Origin: Phytobacter palmae
GTDB taxonomy: Bacteria; Pseudomonadota; Gammaproteobacteria; Enterobacterales; Enterobacteriaceae
Direction of reading: 5' to 3'
DNA: 64,000 bases
Assembly: GCA_900112785.1 (NCBI GenBank)
Contig: FONB01000001.1
Coordinates: 464,033-528,032, forward strand
The notes beneath the pieces are model-generated. The model had not been told where the DNA came from and made no database searches. It saw only the letters and a list, made by a program, of their open reading frames with translations. This document shows positions 47,321-58,236 of the stretch, in pieces (the stretch's first letter is position 1; every line of letters starts with the position of its first letter). Both the position numbers and the translations under genes were made by a program.

Positions 47321-47490
47321 GAACCTGTCTTATTGCTCTTTTAGTTGTTCAAAATCATTCGGGTTGTATCGCGGCGGCAAAGGCGCACGTCATCACGAGC
47401 ATAGTGAACTATGTGACTGGTGCGAGGAAGCGCAGTCAACAAAGAGACAATCTGAGGTATGAAGAACAAAGAGAGCAATGGGACAGGTTC
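47321..47490. repeat. ERIC-like palindromic element with nested inverted repeat
   Basis: The outer arms GAACCTGTC..ATTGCTCT (47321-47338) and AGAGCAAT..GACAGGTTC (47473-47490) are inverted copies with 17 matches in 20. Between them is a second palindromic unit (about 47348-47464) with CATTCGGGTTG near one end, GTATGAAG at the other, GGCGGCAA inside and a centre CATAGT-GA-ACTATG followed by GTGACTGG. This layout parallels enterobacterial intergenic consensus (ERIC/IRU) sequences, whose core has AAGTAAGTGACTGGGGTGAGCG. It lies within the pdhR-aceE gap and so inside the mRNA of the operon. Confidence 0.6.
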
Positions 47491-47530
47491 CAGCTAAATC
47501 AACGTATTAGATAGATAAGGAATACCCCCC

Positions 47531-50194
47531 ATGTCAGAACGTTTCCAAAATGACGTGGATCCGATTGAAACTCGCGACTGGCTACAGGCGATCGAATCGG
47601 TAATCCGTGAAGAAGGTGTTGAGCGTGCTCAGTATCTGATTGACCAGCTGCTTTCCGAAGCCCGCAAAGGGGGCGTGAAAGTCGCCGCTGGTACCGGAGC
47701 TAGCAACTATGTCAACACTATTGCCGTTGAAGATGAACCGGAATACCCGGGTAATCTGGAGCTGGAACGTCGTATTCGCTCGGCAATTCGCTGGAACGCC
47801 ATCATGACGGTTCTGCGCGCTTCCAAGAAAGATCTGGAACTGGGTGGCCACATGGCGTCCTTCCAGTCTTCCGCAACTGTTTACGAAGTGTGCTTCAACC
47901 ATTTCTTCCGTGCAGCCAACGAGAAAGACGGCGGCGATCTGGTGTACTTCCAGGGCCACATCTCTCCGGGCATCTATGCACGTGCCTTCCTGGAAGGTCG
48001 TCTGACTGAAGAGCAGATGAACAATTTCCGTCAGGAAGTTCATGGCAAAGGCCTCTCTTCCTACCCGCACCCGAAACTGATGCCGGAATTCTGGCAGTTC
48101 CCGACCGTATCTATGGGTCTGGGCCCTATCGGTGCTATCTATCAGGCTAAATTCCTGAAATACCTGGAACACCGTGGTCTGAAAGATACCTCTGAGCAAA
48201 CCGTTTACGCCTTCCTGGGCGACGGTGAGATGGATGAGCCGGAATCGAAAGGTGCGATTACCATCGCGACCCGTGAGAAGCTGGATAACCTGTGCTTCAT
48301 CATCAACTGTAACCTGCAGCGTCTGGATGGCCCGGTAACCGGTAACGGTAAGATCATCAACGAACTGGAAGGCATCTTCGCAGGTGCTGGCTGGAACGTT
48401 ATCAAAGTCATGTGGGGTTCCCGTTGGGACGAACTGCTGCGTAAAGACACCAGCGGTAAACTGATCCAGCTGATGAACGAAACTGTTGACGGTGATTACC
48501 AGACCTTTAAATCCAAAGACGGTGCCTACGTGCGTGAGCACTTCTTCGGTAAATATCCAGAAACCGCAGCCCTGGTTGCAGACTGGACTGATGAGCAGAT
48601 CTGGGCCCTGAACCGTGGTGGTCACGATCCGAAGAAAATCTACGCTGCACTGAAAAAAGCGCGTGAAACCAAAGGTAAAGCAACTGTAATCCTGGCCCAC
48701 ACCATCAAAGGTTACGGCATGGGTGATACCGCAGAAGGTAAAAACATCGCGCACCAGGTTAAGAAAATGAACATGGACGGCGTGCGTTATATTCGCGACC
48801 GTTTCAATGTGCCAGTCACCGATGAGCAGGTTGAAAAACTGTCTTACCTGACCTTCCCGGAAGGCTCTGAAGAGTACAAGTACCTGCACGAACGTCGTCA
48901 GGCGCTGAAAGGCTACCTGCCTGCTCGTCAGCCTAAATTCACCGAGAAGCTGGAACTGCCAGCACTGGAAGACTTCTCTCAACTGCTGGAAGAGCAGAAT
49001 AAAGAGATCTCCACTACTATCGCCTTCGTTCGTGCCCTGAACGTGATGCTCAAGAACAAGTCGATCAAAGATCGTCTGGTACCGATCATCGCTGACGAAG
49101 CGCGTACCTTTGGTATGGAAGGTCTGTTCCGTCAGATCGGTATCTACAGCCCGAACGGCCAGCAGTACACCCCGCAGGACCGTGAGCAGGTTGCATACTA
49201 CAAAGAAGACGAGAAAGGTCAGATCCTGCAGGAAGGTATCAACGAGCTGGGCGCAGGCGCATCCTGGCTGGCTGCTGCGACTTCATACAGCACCAACAAC
49301 CTGCCGATGATTCCGTTCTACATTTACTACTCCATGTTCGGGTTCCAGCGTATTGGTGACCTGTGCTGGCAGGCAGGCGACCAGCAGGCTCGCGGCTTCC
49401 TGATTGGTGGTACTTCCGGTCGTACGACCCTGAACGGTGAAGGTCTGCAGCACGAAGATGGTCACAGCCACATTCAGTCTCTGACTATCCCGAACTGTAT
49501 CTCTTACGATCCGTCTTACGCGTACGAAGTGGCAGTCATCATGCATGACGGTCTGACCCGTATGTACGGTGAAGCGCAAGAGAACATTTACTACTACATC
49601 ACCACGCTGAACGAAAACTACCACATGCCGGCAATGCCAGCAGGTGCCGAGGAAGGTATCCGTAAAGGTATCTACAAACTCGAAACTATCGAAGGTAGCA
49701 AAGGTAAAGTTCAGCTGCTGGGCTCCGGTTCTATCCTGCGTCACGTTCGTGAAGCAGCGCAGATCCTGGCGAAAGACTATGGCGTAGGTTCTGATGTGTA
49801 CAGCGTCACTTCCTTCACTGAACTGGCGCGTGATGGCCAGGATTGTGAGCGCTGGAACATGCTGCACCCGCTGGAAACTCCACGCGTTCCGTACATCGCT
49901 CAGGTGATGAACGATGCGCCGGCTGTTGCATCTACTGACTATATGAAACTGTTCGCAGAGCAGGTTCGTACTTATGTACCGGCTGATGATTACCGCGTAC
50001 TGGGTACTGACGGCTTCGGCCGCTCTGACAGCCGTGAAAATCTGCGTCACCACTTTGAAGTTGATGCTTCTTATGTGGTTGTAGCAGCACTGGGCGAACT
50101 GGCTAAACGTGGCGAAATCGACAAGAAAGTGGTTGCGGAAGCAATTACCAAATTCAACATCGATGCAGAAAAAGTTAACCCACGTCTGGCGTAA
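47531..50194 (+). CDS. aceE: Pyruvate dehydrogenase E1 component
   Basis: Thiamine-diphosphate decarboxylase of the pyruvate dehydrogenase complex. 887 residues with the ThDP/Mg motif beginning [14 protein letters not shown] near residue 230 and ending in NCNLQ. The N-terminal segment ([14 protein letters not shown]) binds AceF. Strong codon bias typical of highly expressed genes. A 466-codon antisense frame at 47582-48982 is a by-product of this bias. aceF follows after 14 bp. Confidence 0.99.
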   Translation: MSERFQNDVDPIETRDWLQAIESVIREEGVERAQYLIDQLLSEARKGGVKVAAGTGASNYVNTIAVEDEPEYPGNLELERRIRSAIRWNAIMTVLRASKKDLELGGHMASFQSSATVYEVCFNHFFRAANEKDGGDLVYFQGHISPGIYARAFLEGRLTEEQMNNFRQEVHGKGLSSYPHPKLMPEFWQFPTVSMGLGPIGAIYQAKFLKYLEHRGLKDTSEQTVYAFLGDGEMDEPESKGAITIATREKLDNLCFIINCNLQRLDGPVTGNGKIINELEGIFAGAGWNVIKVMWGSRWDELLRKDTSGKLIQLMNETVDGDYQTFKSKDGAYVREHFFGKYPETAALVADWTDEQIWALNRGGHDPKKIYAALKKARETKGKATVILAHTIKGYGMGDTAEGKNIAHQVKKMNMDGVRYIRDRFNVPVTDEQVEKLSYLTFPEGSEEYKYLHERRQALKGYLPARQPKFTEKLELPALEDFSQLLEEQNKEISTTIAFVRALNVMLKNKSIKDRLVPIIADEARTFGMEGLFRQIGIYSPNGQQYTPQDREQVAYYKEDEKGQILQEGINELGAGASWLAAATSYSTNNLPMIPFYIYYSMFGFQRIGDLCWQAGDQQARGFLIGGTSGRTTLNGEGLQHEDGHSHIQSLTIPNCISYDPSYAYEVAVIMHDGLTRMYGEAQENIYYYITTLNENYHMPAMPAGAEEGIRKGIYKLETIEGSKGKVQLLGSGSILRHVREAAQILAKDYGVGSDVYSVTSFTELARDGQDCERWNMLHPLETPRVPYIAQVMNDAPAVASTDYMKLFAEQVRTYVPADDYRVLGTDGFGRSDSRENLRHHFEVDASYVVVAALGELAKRGEIDKKVVAEAITKFNIDAEKVNPRLA

Positions 50195-50208
50195 GAGGTA
50201 AAGAGATA

Positions 50209-52113
50209 ATGGCTATCGAAATCAAAGTACCGGACATCGGGTCTGATGAAGTAGAAATCACCGAGATTCTGGTCAAAGTGGGCGACAAGGTTGAAGCAGA
50301 ACAGTCGCTGATCACTGTAGAAGGCGACAAAGCCTCTATGGAAGTCCCGTCTCCGCAGGCTGGCGTCGTTAAAGAAATTAAAGTTTCTGTTGGCGACAAA
50401 ACCGAGACTGGCAAACTGATTATGATTTTCGATTCCGCCGACGGTGCAGCAGCTGCTGCACCTGCTAAGGCAGAAGAGAAGAAAGAAGCCGCTCCGGCCG
50501 CTGCAGCACCTGCAGCCGCAAGCGCGAAAGAAGTCCATGTACCGGATATCGGCGGTGATGAAGTAGAAGTCACTGAAATCATGGTTAAAGTCGGCGACAC
50601 CGTTGCCGCCGAGCAGTCTCTGATCACTGTAGAAGGCGATAAAGCCTCTATGGAAGTTCCGGCGCCGTTCGCGGGTGTTGTGAAAGAGATCAAAATCAGC
50701 ACCGGTGACAAAGTTTCTACCGGTTCTCTGATCATGATCTTCGAAGTGGCAGGTGCTGCACCTGCTGCTGGCGAGGCTAAACCGCAGGTTAAAGAAGAAG
50801 CGGCTACCGCTCCGGCTGCTGCGGCGGGTGCGAAAGACGTTAACGTACCGGATATCGGCGGTGACGAAGTTGAAGTGACCGAAGTGATGGTGAAAGTAGG
50901 CGACAAAGTTGCCGCTGAGCAGTCACTGATCACCGTTGAAGGCGACAAAGCTTCTATGGAAGTGCCTGCACCGTTCGCGGGCGTGGTGAAAGAGCTGAAA
51001 GTTAACGTTGGCGACAAAGTTTCTACCGGCTCTCTGATCATGGTCTTCGAAGTGGAAGGCGCTGCGCCTGCTGCGGCTCCGGCTGCTGCACCTGCCGCGG
51101 CTGCCCCGGCCCCGGCCGCTCAGGCTGCTAAACCTGCCGCTGCTCCGGCAGCGAAAGCCGAAGGCAAATCTGAGTTTGCTGAAAACGACGCTTACATTCA
51201 CGCGACTCCGCTAATTCGCCGCCTGGCGCGCGAATTTGGTGTAAATCTGGCGAAAGTGAAGGGCACTGGCCGTAAAGGTCGTATCCTGCGTGAAGACGTT
51301 CAGACTTACGTGAAAGAGGCTATCAAGCGTGCAGAAGCCGCGCCTGCTGCCGCTACCGGTGGCGGTATCCCGGGCATGCTGCCGTGGCCGAAAGTCGACT
51401 TCAGCAAGTTTGGTGAAATCGAAGAAGTGGAACTGGGCCGTATCCAGAAAATCTCTGGTGCTAACCTGAGCCGTAACTGGGTAATGATCCCGCACGTTAC
51501 GCACTTCGACAAAACCGATATCACCGATCTGGAAGCGTTCCGTAAACAGCAGAATGCCGAAGCTGAGAAACGTAAACTGGACGTGAAATTCACCCCGGTT
51601 GTCTTCATCATGAAAGCCGTTGCCGCTGCTCTGGAACAGATGCCGCGCTTCAACAGCTCTCTGTCCGAAGACGGTCAGCGCCTGACTTTGAAAAAATACA
51701 TCAACATCGGTGTTGCGGTTGATACCCCGAACGGTCTGGTTGTTCCGGTCTTTAAAGACGTGAATAAGAAGAGCGTTACCGAGCTGTCTCGTGAGCTGAC
51801 GGTCATCTCCAAAAAAGCGCGTGATGGCAAGCTGACTGCTGGCGAAATGCAGGGCGGTTGTTTCACTATCTCCAGCATCGGCGGCCTGGGTACTACCCAC
51901 TTCGCACCGATTGTTAACGCGCCGGAAGTGGCTATTCTGGGTGTTTCCAAGTCTGCGATGGAGCCGGTCTGGAACGGTAAAGAGTTCGTTCCGCGTCTGA
52001 TGATGCCGATCTCTCTGTCCTTCGACCACCGCGTGATTGACGGTGCTGATGGTGCGCGCTTCATTACCATCATCAACAACATGCTGTCTGACATCCGTCG
52101 TCTGGTGATGTAA
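50209..52113 (+). CDS. aceF: Dihydrolipoyl acetyltransferase, PDH E2 component
   Basis: Core of the pyruvate dehydrogenase complex. 634 residues: three tandem lipoyl domains, each with an EGDKASME lipoyl-lysine motif (about 41, 145 and 246), joined by Ala-Pro-rich flexible linkers; a peripheral subunit-binding domain ([16 protein letters not shown], about 330-365); and a catalytic domain with [15 protein letters not shown], His about 607. The lipoyl domains are very similar at DNA level as well. Four residues longer than E. coli, most likely in the linkers. Confidence 0.98.
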   Translation: MAIEIKVPDIGSDEVEITEILVKVGDKVEAEQSLITVEGDKASMEVPSPQAGVVKEIKVSVGDKTETGKLIMIFDSADGAAAAAPAKAEEKKEAAPAAAAPAAASAKEVHVPDIGGDEVEVTEIMVKVGDTVAAEQSLITVEGDKASMEVPAPFAGVVKEIKISTGDKVSTGSLIMIFEVAGAAPAAGEAKPQVKEEAATAPAAAAGAKDVNVPDIGGDEVEVTEVMVKVGDKVAAEQSLITVEGDKASMEVPAPFAGVVKELKVNVGDKVSTGSLIMVFEVEGAAPAAAPAAAPAAAAPAPAAQAAKPAAAPAAKAEGKSEFAENDAYIHATPLIRRLAREFGVNLAKVKGTGRKGRILREDVQTYVKEAIKRAEAAPAAATGGGIPGMLPWPKVDFSKFGEIEEVELGRIQKISGANLSRNWVMIPHVTHFDKTDITDLEAFRKQQNAEAEKRKLDVKFTPVVFIMKAVAAALEQMPRFNSSLSEDGQRLTLKKYINIGVAVDTPNGLVVPVFKDVNKKSVTELSRELTVISKKARDGKLTAGEMQGGCFTISSIGGLGTTHFAPIVNAPEVAILGVSKSAMEPVWNGKEFVPRLMMPISLSFDHRVIDGADGARFITIINNMLSDIRRLVM

Positions 52114-52116
52114 TCG

Positions 52117-52144
52117 AAAAGCCGGCCTGACGGCCGGCTTTTTT
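52117..52144 (+). terminator. Terminator of pdhR-aceEF
   Basis: Stem GCCGGCC / GGCCGGC (52121-52127 with 52132-52138), flanked by AAAA and a six-T tail, starting 3 bp after the aceF stop. Confidence 0.93.
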
Positions 52145-52309
52145 GCTTTTAATCTCATAATGTCTGTGAGGTTATTAGCGAATCGAGAATTCGTGAGCCG
52201 TTTGTTGTTTCAAAATTGTTAACATTTTTGTAAACTGCGGGCGGATAGAACGTCCCGGTGGATAAAGGGCGACAAGTACCTGACTGCCGGAAATCAATAA
52301 GAGGTCATG

Positions 52310-53734
52310 ATGAGTACTGAAATCAAAACTCAGGTCGTGGTACTTGGGGCAGGCCCGGCAGGTTACTCTGCTGCCTTCCGTTGCGCTGATTTAGGTCTGG
52401 AAACCGTCATCGTAGAACGTTACAACACTCTCGGCGGTGTTTGCCTGAACGTCGGCTGTATCCCTTCTAAAGCGCTGCTGCACGTAGCAAAAGTTATTGA
52501 AGAAGCTAAAGCGCTGGCGACTCACGGTATCGTATTTGGTGAGCCGCAGACTGATATCGATAAAATCCGTACCTGGAAAGAGAAAGTTATCACTCAACTG
52601 ACCGGCGGCCTGGCAGGCATGGCGAAAGGTCGTAAAGTGAAAGTGGTTAACGGTCTGGGTAAATTCACCGGAGCAAACACCCTGGAAGTTGAAGGCGAAA
52701 ACGGCAAAACCGTGATCAACTTTGACAACGCCATCATCGCAGCGGGCTCCCGTCCGATTGAACTGCCGTTCATTCCGCATGAAGACCCGCGCGTATGGGA
52801 CTCTACCGACGCACTGGAACTGAAAACCGTTCCTAAACGCCTGCTGGTTATGGGTGGCGGTATCATCGGTCTGGAAATGGGTACCGTGTACCATGCGCTG
52901 GGTTCAGAAATTGACGTGGTTGAAATGTTCGACCAGGTTATCCCGGCTGCTGACAAAGACATCGTGAAAGTCTTCACCAAACGCATCAGCCAGAAATTCA
53001 ACCTGATGCTGGAAACCAAAGTGACTGCCGTTGAAGCGAAAGAAGACGGTATTTACGTTTCTATGGAAGGCAAAAAAGCTCCGTCTGAACCACAGCGTTA
53101 CGATGCGGTGCTGGTGGCTATCGGCCGCGTACCGAACGGTAAACTGCTGGATGCAGGTCAGGCGGGTGTAGAAGTTGACGAGCGTGGCTTTATCCGCGTT
53201 GACAAACAGCTGCGCACCAACGTACCGCACATCTATGCTATCGGCGATATCGTCGGTCAGCCGATGCTGGCGCACAAAGGTGTTCACGAAGGTCATGTTG
53301 CCGCCGAAGTTATCGCCGGTAAAAAACACTACTTCGACCCGAAAGTTATCCCGTCTATCGCTTACACCGAGCCAGAAGTTGCATGGGTAGGCCTGACCGA
53401 GAAAGAAGCGAAAGAGAAAGGCATCAGCTACGAAACCGCCACCTTCCCGTGGGCTGCTTCTGGCCGTGCTATCGCCTCCGACTGCGCTGACGGTATGACC
53501 AAACTGATTTTCGATAAAGAAACTCACCGCGTAATCGGTGGTGCGATTGTCGGTACCAACGGCGGCGAGCTGCTGGGTGAGATCGGTCTGGCTATCGAAA
53601 TGGGCTGTGACGCAGAAGATATCGCACTGACTATCCACGCGCACCCGACGCTGCACGAGTCAGTTGGCCTCGCGGCCGAAGTGTTCGAAGGTAGTATCAC
53701 TGACCTGCCGAACCCGAAAGCGAAGAAAAAATAA
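52310..53734 (+). CDS. lpd: Dihydrolipoamide dehydrogenase (E3)
   Basis: FAD enzyme that reoxidises lipoamide in the pyruvate, 2-oxoglutarate and glycine-cleavage complexes. 474 residues with an FAD motif VLGAGPAGYSAA, the redox-active pair Cys45/Cys50 (GGVCLNVGCIP), an NAD motif VMGGGIIGLEMG and the C-terminal His-Glu dyad region HAHPTLHESVG. Two ATGs are adjacent; the second (52310) has the better distance from GAGG and gives the E. coli length. A 196-bp gap after the aceF terminator should hold its own promoter. Confidence 0.98.
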   Translation: MSTEIKTQVVVLGAGPAGYSAAFRCADLGLETVIVERYNTLGGVCLNVGCIPSKALLHVAKVIEEAKALATHGIVFGEPQTDIDKIRTWKEKVITQLTGGLAGMAKGRKVKVVNGLGKFTGANTLEVEGENGKTVINFDNAIIAAGSRPIELPFIPHEDPRVWDSTDALELKTVPKRLLVMGGGIIGLEMGTVYHALGSEIDVVEMFDQVIPAADKDIVKVFTKRISQKFNLMLETKVTAVEAKEDGIYVSMEGKKAPSEPQRYDAVLVAIGRVPNGKLLDAGQAGVEVDERGFIRVDKQLRTNVPHIYAIGDIVGQPMLAHKGVHEGHVAAEVIAGKKHYFDPKVIPSIAYTEPEVAWVGLTEKEAKEKGISYETATFPWAASGRAIASDCADGMTKLIFDKETHRVIGGAIVGTNGGELLGEIGLAIEMGCDAEDIALTIHAHPTLHESVGLAAEVFEGSITDLPNPKAKKK

Positions 53735-53751
53735 TTTCGCCTTCTACTAAG

Positions 53752-53776
53752 CGCCTCCCCGGAGGCGTTTTTTTTT
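53752..53776 (+). terminator. Terminator of lpd
   Basis: Stem CGCCTCC / GGAGGCG (53752-53758 with 53761-53767) followed by nine Ts, 17 bp after the stop. Confidence 0.9.
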
Positions 53777-53889
53777 GCCCGCCGCCTGAGAATAAATTCA
53801 TAATTTCTCCATTTTGGTATAAATAATGCGCGCGATCTGCCGATGTATATACTCCATACCTTATCGATGAGAGAGGGAGTTTCATCGTC

Positions 53890-55326
53890 ATGATCACTGG
53901 CATCAACAACAAGACGTTTCTGACCACGCTGTCACATCTTGCGTCCTCTGTCGGCAACTCCTCACCGACAGTGAAATCCAACGCCTCGGCATTGCCTGCT
54001 GCGGCATCCGCTTCTGCAAAAGTGATTTTCGGTAGCCAGACGGCAGAAATTGCCGCCGTCTACTCCATGTCGCCAACCAAAATTAGCGACGCTGCGAAAG
54101 CGTCCACGCAAGCGGACAGTGCGCTTTCGGGGCTGATGCAGCTAGGGTTGAGCAGTGAAGGCGTATCCTCGTTAAGCGGGCTGGGGGGATTACTGCTCAG
54201 CAACTACGCCGATAATCAGGGCGATGTGAGTCAGGCGCTCACCAGCCTCGGGCTGGATAACAACATAAGTTTCTCAACAAAATCCGCCGTGTCGCTGAAT
54301 ATCACGACGCAATCAGGGTCTGTTGTCCACCTGAATCTGACGCGTCAGAGCGATGGTATTGCGGTGGAGCTCACAACCGAGGGCGGTAAAGCCAGCGATG
54401 ACGAAGCGGCAGAGATTGCGAAATTAGGAAATGCTTTCCAGTCTGCGCTTAATGGTTTGAGTGAGAAGCCACCGAGAATGGACGTTTCTGGCTTGACGCA
54501 ATTTGACACATCTCTCATCAAATCTGTCGATCTCAAAACCGATCTCAGCCGTGGCGATTTGTCGCAGCAATCCCTTAATTTCCATGCGGATGCCAGTGAA
54601 CGCTGGATTGGCTACCAGGATAATAATTTCTCGCTGAAAATGACCAGCGATACGTCTAATCCGTCTCTGGTGGGCAATACGGCTGAACAACAGGCGGCCT
54701 TAAACGCCTGGGACAGCAAGTTTGATAAAGCACGTCGTGATGGCCACGGCGATAGCGATCAAATGGCGATGCTTAAATCCGCCTTCCATGCGCTGAATAA
54801 GACGCAGCCCAAAGAGAGCCACAAGGCTAACTCAACGGGCGCAATTCAGATGGGCGGTGATGGCAAGGTACAGATCCGGGGGCTGAACGATTTCTCTCTG
54901 TCGCTGACGGAAACTGAGAAAGCCATCAACCCGTATCGTATGGATGAGAAAGAGAGCTTCGCGTATCAGGCATCACAATCTACACAACAGAGTACAGCCC
55001 ATGATGGTTCGCTGAGCGTCAAGCAGACGCTTCACACGCATCTGACCGCATCCTGGTATCAGGCGCTGGACCCGGCCACACCGCTTTCGCTCAACTCAAG
55101 CAAAAACTCACAGAATTATCTGTACCACACTGTAGATAATGAAGAGACCAGCGCCACCACCCTTAATTACAATGCGAAAGGCTACCTCGCCAGTATTGGT
55201 AACTATACGCAGGTGAATAATGTCGAAACGGTGCGTAAATATGTTTTGGGCGAGCTGGTAGACAAGACCATCACACCAGAGAAGTATGAGCGCAATAACT
55301 TACTCAATATGTTAAAAAACGAGTAA
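53890..55326 (+). CDS. Protein of unknown function, 478 residues, cysteine-free
   Basis: I do not recognise a domain. I recall a similar protein at the same place (between lpd and acnB) in Salmonella, annotated there without function as a putative outer membrane protein; E. coli has yacH instead. The sequence has no cysteine, no N-terminal signal peptide and no membrane segment. The first 110 residues are rich in Ser, Ala, Thr and Asn (NNKTFLTTLSHLASSVGN). A middle part (about 115-260) alternates polar and hydrophobic residues like beta strands. A helical Asp/Lys/His-rich stretch (about 265-310) and a Thr/Ser/Asn-rich C-terminus follow, ending in a charged helix. GGGAG at 53875-53879 is the ribosome site, 10 bases before the ATG. 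A secreted or surface role is possible but unproven. Confidence 0.8.
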   Translation: MITGINNKTFLTTLSHLASSVGNSSPTVKSNASALPAAASASAKVIFGSQTAEIAAVYSMSPTKISDAAKASTQADSALSGLMQLGLSSEGVSSLSGLGGLLLSNYADNQGDVSQALTSLGLDNNISFSTKSAVSLNITTQSGSVVHLNLTRQSDGIAVELTTEGGKASDDEAAEIAKLGNAFQSALNGLSEKPPRMDVSGLTQFDTSLIKSVDLKTDLSRGDLSQQSLNFHADASERWIGYQDNNFSLKMTSDTSNPSLVGNTAEQQAALNAWDSKFDKARRDGHGDSDQMAMLKSAFHALNKTQPKESHKANSTGAIQMGGDGKVQIRGLNDFSLSLTETEKAINPYRMDEKESFAYQASQSTQQSTAHDGSLSVKQTLHTHLTASWYQALDPATPLSLNSSKNSQNYLYHTVDNEETSATTLNYNAKGYLASIGNYTQVNNVETVRKYVLGELVDKTITPEKYERNNLLNMLKNE

Positions 55327-55336
55327 CGCTTTTCTG

Positions 55337-55358
55337 ATACGGCCCTGCGGGGCCGTAT
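55337..55358 (+). terminator. Weak terminator after the unknown gene
   Basis: Perfect 9-bp stem ATACGGCCC / GGGCCGTAT with a TGCG loop, 10 bp after the stop at 55326. The following bases are only mildly T-rich. Confidence 0.6.
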
Positions 55359-55465
55359 TCCATGGTTTCTACCGTTTTTTGTGTGCCTTAAAAAGACGAT
55401 TTCCTCTGCTTTATCCTGCCCTTAACGATTCAGCTAATTTTTAATGTTGCTTTTTTGTAAACAGA

Positions 55466-55494
55466 TTAACACCCCCTGAAAATCCTGCTATCCT
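55466..55494 (+). promoter_or_regulatory. Probable acnB promoter
   Basis: TTAACA (55466-55471), a 17-bp spacer and TATCCT (55489-55494), about 100 bp upstream of the acnB start, giving a leader of some 95 nt. Confidence 0.55.
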
Positions 55495-55596
55495 GCGCGT
55501 TGCGGTATTGCGGATTTACCCTACAAACTGCTGTCTCACAGGAGCGTGAAGAGAATCGCCTGCCGCATTATGACAATGAGAGCGAGGAGAACCGTC

Positions 55597-58194
55597 GTGC
55601 TAGTAGAATACCGTAAGCACGTAGCCGAACGTGCCGCTGAGGGAATTGCGCCAAAACCGCTAGATGCAACCCAAATGGCAGCACTTGTTGAGCTGCTGAA
55701 AAACCCGCCTGCTGGCGAAGAAGATTTCCTGTTAGACCTCCTGACCAACCGTGTCCCGCCAGGCGTTGATGAAGCTGCCTATGTTAAAGCGGGTTTCCTT
55801 GCTGCGATTACCAAAGGTGAAACCACCTCTCCGCTGGTTACCCCGGAAAAAGCCATCGAATTGCTGGGTACCATGCAGGGTGGTTATAACATTCATCCGC
55901 TGATTGACGCGCTGGATAACGACAAGCTGGCGCCCGGTGCCGCGAAAGCGCTCTCCCATACCCTGCTGATGTTCGATAATTTCTATGACGTCGAAGAAAA
56001 AGCGAAAGCGGGTAATGCTTATGCGCAGCAGGTACTGAAATCCTGGGCTGATGCCGAGTGGTTCCTGAGCCGTCCGGCACTGGCAGAAAAAATTACTGTT
56101 ACCGTCTTCAAAGTGACCGGTGAGACCAACACCGATGACCTGTCTCCGGCACCGGATGCCTGGTCGCGTCCGGATATCCCGCTGCATGCCCTGGCGATGC
56201 TGAAAAACGCCCGTGAAGGTATCGAGCCGGATCAGCCAGGCGCCGTTGGCCCAATCAAACAGATTGAAGCCCTGCAACAGAAAGGTTTCCCGCTGGCGTA
56301 CGTTGGCGACGTTGTGGGTACCGGTTCATCCCGTAAATCCGCCACCAACTCCGTACTGTGGTTCATGGGTGATGATATTCCTTATGTACCGAACAAACGC
56401 GGCGGCGGCCTGGTGCTGGGCGGTAAAATCGCGCCTATCTTCTTCAATACTATGGAAGATGCGGGTGCACTGCCTATTGAAGTGGACGTAAATAACCTGA
56501 ATATGGGCGACGTGATTGACGTTTACCCGTTCAAAGGCGAAGTACGTAACCACGAGACCAACGAACTGCTGGCCAGCTTCGAACTGAAAACCGACGTGCT
56601 GATCGATGAAGTTCGCGCCGGTGGTCGTATTCCGCTGATTATCGGCCGTGGCTTAACCACCAAAGCACGTGAAGCGCTGGGGCTGCCGCACAGCGATGTC
56701 TTCCGTCAGGCGAAAGACGTGGCGGAAAGCAGCCGTGGTTATTCACTGGCACAGAAAATGGTCGGTCGTGCCTGCGGCGTAGCCGGTATCCGTCCGGGTG
56801 CCTACTGCGAGCCGAAAATGACCTCTGTCGGTTCTCAGGATACAACCGGCCCAATGACCCGTGATGAGCTGAAAGACCTTGCGTGCCTGGGCTTCTCCGC
56901 CGACCTGGTGATGCAGTCCTTCTGTCATACGGCAGCCTATCCGAAGCCGGTTGACGTGACCACGCATCACACGCTGCCGGATTTCATCATGAACCGTGGC
57001 GGTGTCTCCCTGCGTCCGGGCGATGGCGTTATCCACTCCTGGCTGAACCGTATGTTGCTGCCGGATACCGTGGGTACAGGCGGTGACTCCCATACCCGTT
57101 TCCCGATCGGCATCTCCTTCCCGGCGGGTTCCGGCCTGGTGGCGTTTGCTGCGGCGACTGGCGTGATGCCGCTGGACATGCCGGAGTCTGTTCTGGTGCG
57201 CTTCAAAGGCAAAATGCAGCCGGGTATTACCCTGCGCGACCTCGTACATGCGATCCCGCTGTACGCTATCAAACAGGGGCTGCTGACCGTTGAGAAGAAA
57301 GGCAAGAAAAACATCTTCTCTGGCCGTATCCTGGAAATTGAAGGTCTGCCGGATCTGAAAGTCGAGCAGGCATTTGAGCTAACCGATGCCTCTGCTGAAC
57401 GTTCTGCTGCGGGCTGCACCATCAAGCTGAACAAAGAGCCGATCATTGAGTACCTGAACTCCAATATCGTCCTGCTGAAATGGATGATTGCTGAAGGCTA
57501 CGGCGATCGTCGTACGCTGGAGCGTCGTATTCAGGGCATGGAGAAATGGCTGGCCGATCCGCAACTGCTGGAAGCTGATGCTGATGCTGAATACGCGGCG
57601 GTTATCGACATCGATCTGGCAGAAATCAAAGAGCCGATTCTCTGTGCGCCGAACGATCCGGATGACGCGCGTCTGCTTTCTGATGTTCAGGGTGCGCAGA
57701 TCGATGAAGTCTTCATCGGTTCCTGCATGACCAACATCGGTCACTTCCGTGCTGCCGGTAAACTGCTGGATGCGCATAAAGGCCAGTTGCCGACCCGCCT
57801 GTGGGTTGCGCCGCCGACCCGTATGGACGCCGCTCAGTTGACCGAAGAGGGCTACTACAGCGTGTTTGGTAAGAGTGGCGCGCGTATTGAGATCCCTGGC
57901 TGCTCCCTGTGTATGGGTAACCAGGCGCGCGTAGCGGACGGTGCGACGGTGGTCTCCACCTCAACCCGTAACTTCCCGAACCGTTTAGGGACTGGCGCTA
58001 ACGTCTACCTGGCGTCTGCTGAGCTGGCGGCGGTGGCGTCTCTGCTCGGGAAACTACCGACGCCGGAAGAGTATCAGACCTATATTGCTCAGGTTGATAA
58101 GACTGCGGTAGATACCTACCGTTATCTGAACTTTGATCAACTGAACCAGTATACGGACAAAGCTGACGGCGTGATTTTCCAGACAGCGGTGTAA
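55597..58194 (+). CDS. acnB: Aconitate hydratase B (bifunctional 2-methylisocitrate dehydratase)
   Basis: Main aconitase of the TCA cycle, interconverting citrate and isocitrate; apo-AcnB also binds mRNA. The start is GTG at 55597 (VLVEYRKHV), with GAGGAGA at 55584-55590 as ribosome site, giving 865 residues as in E. coli. The longer frame from ATG 55546 has no site of its own. An N-terminal helical domain and swivel domain precede the catalytic part. The cluster cysteines stand in [11 protein letters not shown] (about 710) and GCSLCMGN (about 769 and 772). Confidence 0.97.
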   Translation: MLVEYRKHVAERAAEGIAPKPLDATQMAALVELLKNPPAGEEDFLLDLLTNRVPPGVDEAAYVKAGFLAAITKGETTSPLVTPEKAIELLGTMQGGYNIHPLIDALDNDKLAPGAAKALSHTLLMFDNFYDVEEKAKAGNAYAQQVLKSWADAEWFLSRPALAEKITVTVFKVTGETNTDDLSPAPDAWSRPDIPLHALAMLKNAREGIEPDQPGAVGPIKQIEALQQKGFPLAYVGDVVGTGSSRKSATNSVLWFMGDDIPYVPNKRGGGLVLGGKIAPIFFNTMEDAGALPIEVDVNNLNMGDVIDVYPFKGEVRNHETNELLASFELKTDVLIDEVRAGGRIPLIIGRGLTTKAREALGLPHSDVFRQAKDVAESSRGYSLAQKMVGRACGVAGIRPGAYCEPKMTSVGSQDTTGPMTRDELKDLACLGFSADLVMQSFCHTAAYPKPVDVTTHHTLPDFIMNRGGVSLRPGDGVIHSWLNRMLLPDTVGTGGDSHTRFPIGISFPAGSGLVAFAAATGVMPLDMPESVLVRFKGKMQPGITLRDLVHAIPLYAIKQGLLTVEKKGKKNIFSGRILEIEGLPDLKVEQAFELTDASAERSAAGCTIKLNKEPIIEYLNSNIVLLKWMIAEGYGDRRTLERRIQGMEKWLADPQLLEADADAEYAAVIDIDLAEIKEPILCAPNDPDDARLLSDVQGAQIDEVFIGSCMTNIGHFRAAGKLLDAHKGQLPTRLWVAPPTRMDAAQLTEEGYYSVFGKSGARIEIPGCSLCMGNQARVADGATVVSTSTRNFPNRLGTGANVYLASAELAAVASLLGKLPTPEEYQTYIAQVDKTAVDTYRYLNFDQLNQYTDKADGVIFQTAV

Positions 58195-58213
58195 GAGGTT
58201 CCCCTTACTCTGG

Positions 58214-58236
58214 CCCTCTCCCAAAAGGGGAGAGGG
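58214..58236. repeat. CCCTCTCC-type palindromic repeat after acnB
   Basis: CCCTCTCCC (58214-58222) pairs with GGGAGAGGG (58228-58236). It is followed by GGGCTGAGGTGAGGGC (58245-58260), the flanking motif commonly seen with this element in enteric genomes. It is located 20 bp after the acnB stop and may act as its transcript end. Confidence 0.75.

Noticed and set aside
47582-48982. 466-codon open frame on the minus strand inside aceE
   Set aside because: It lies entirely opposite a certain gene with strong codon bias, which leaves few stops on the other strand; no ribosome site and a Phe/Val/His-rich product without family resemblance.
50175-51041. 288-codon minus-strand frame opposite aceF with internal repeats
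   Set aside because: The repeats mirror the three lipoyl domains of aceF; it is the antisense shadow of that gene.
53821-53889. Possible signal-peptide extension of the unknown protein
   Set aside because: No in-frame upstream start with a ribosome site before the ATG at 53890.
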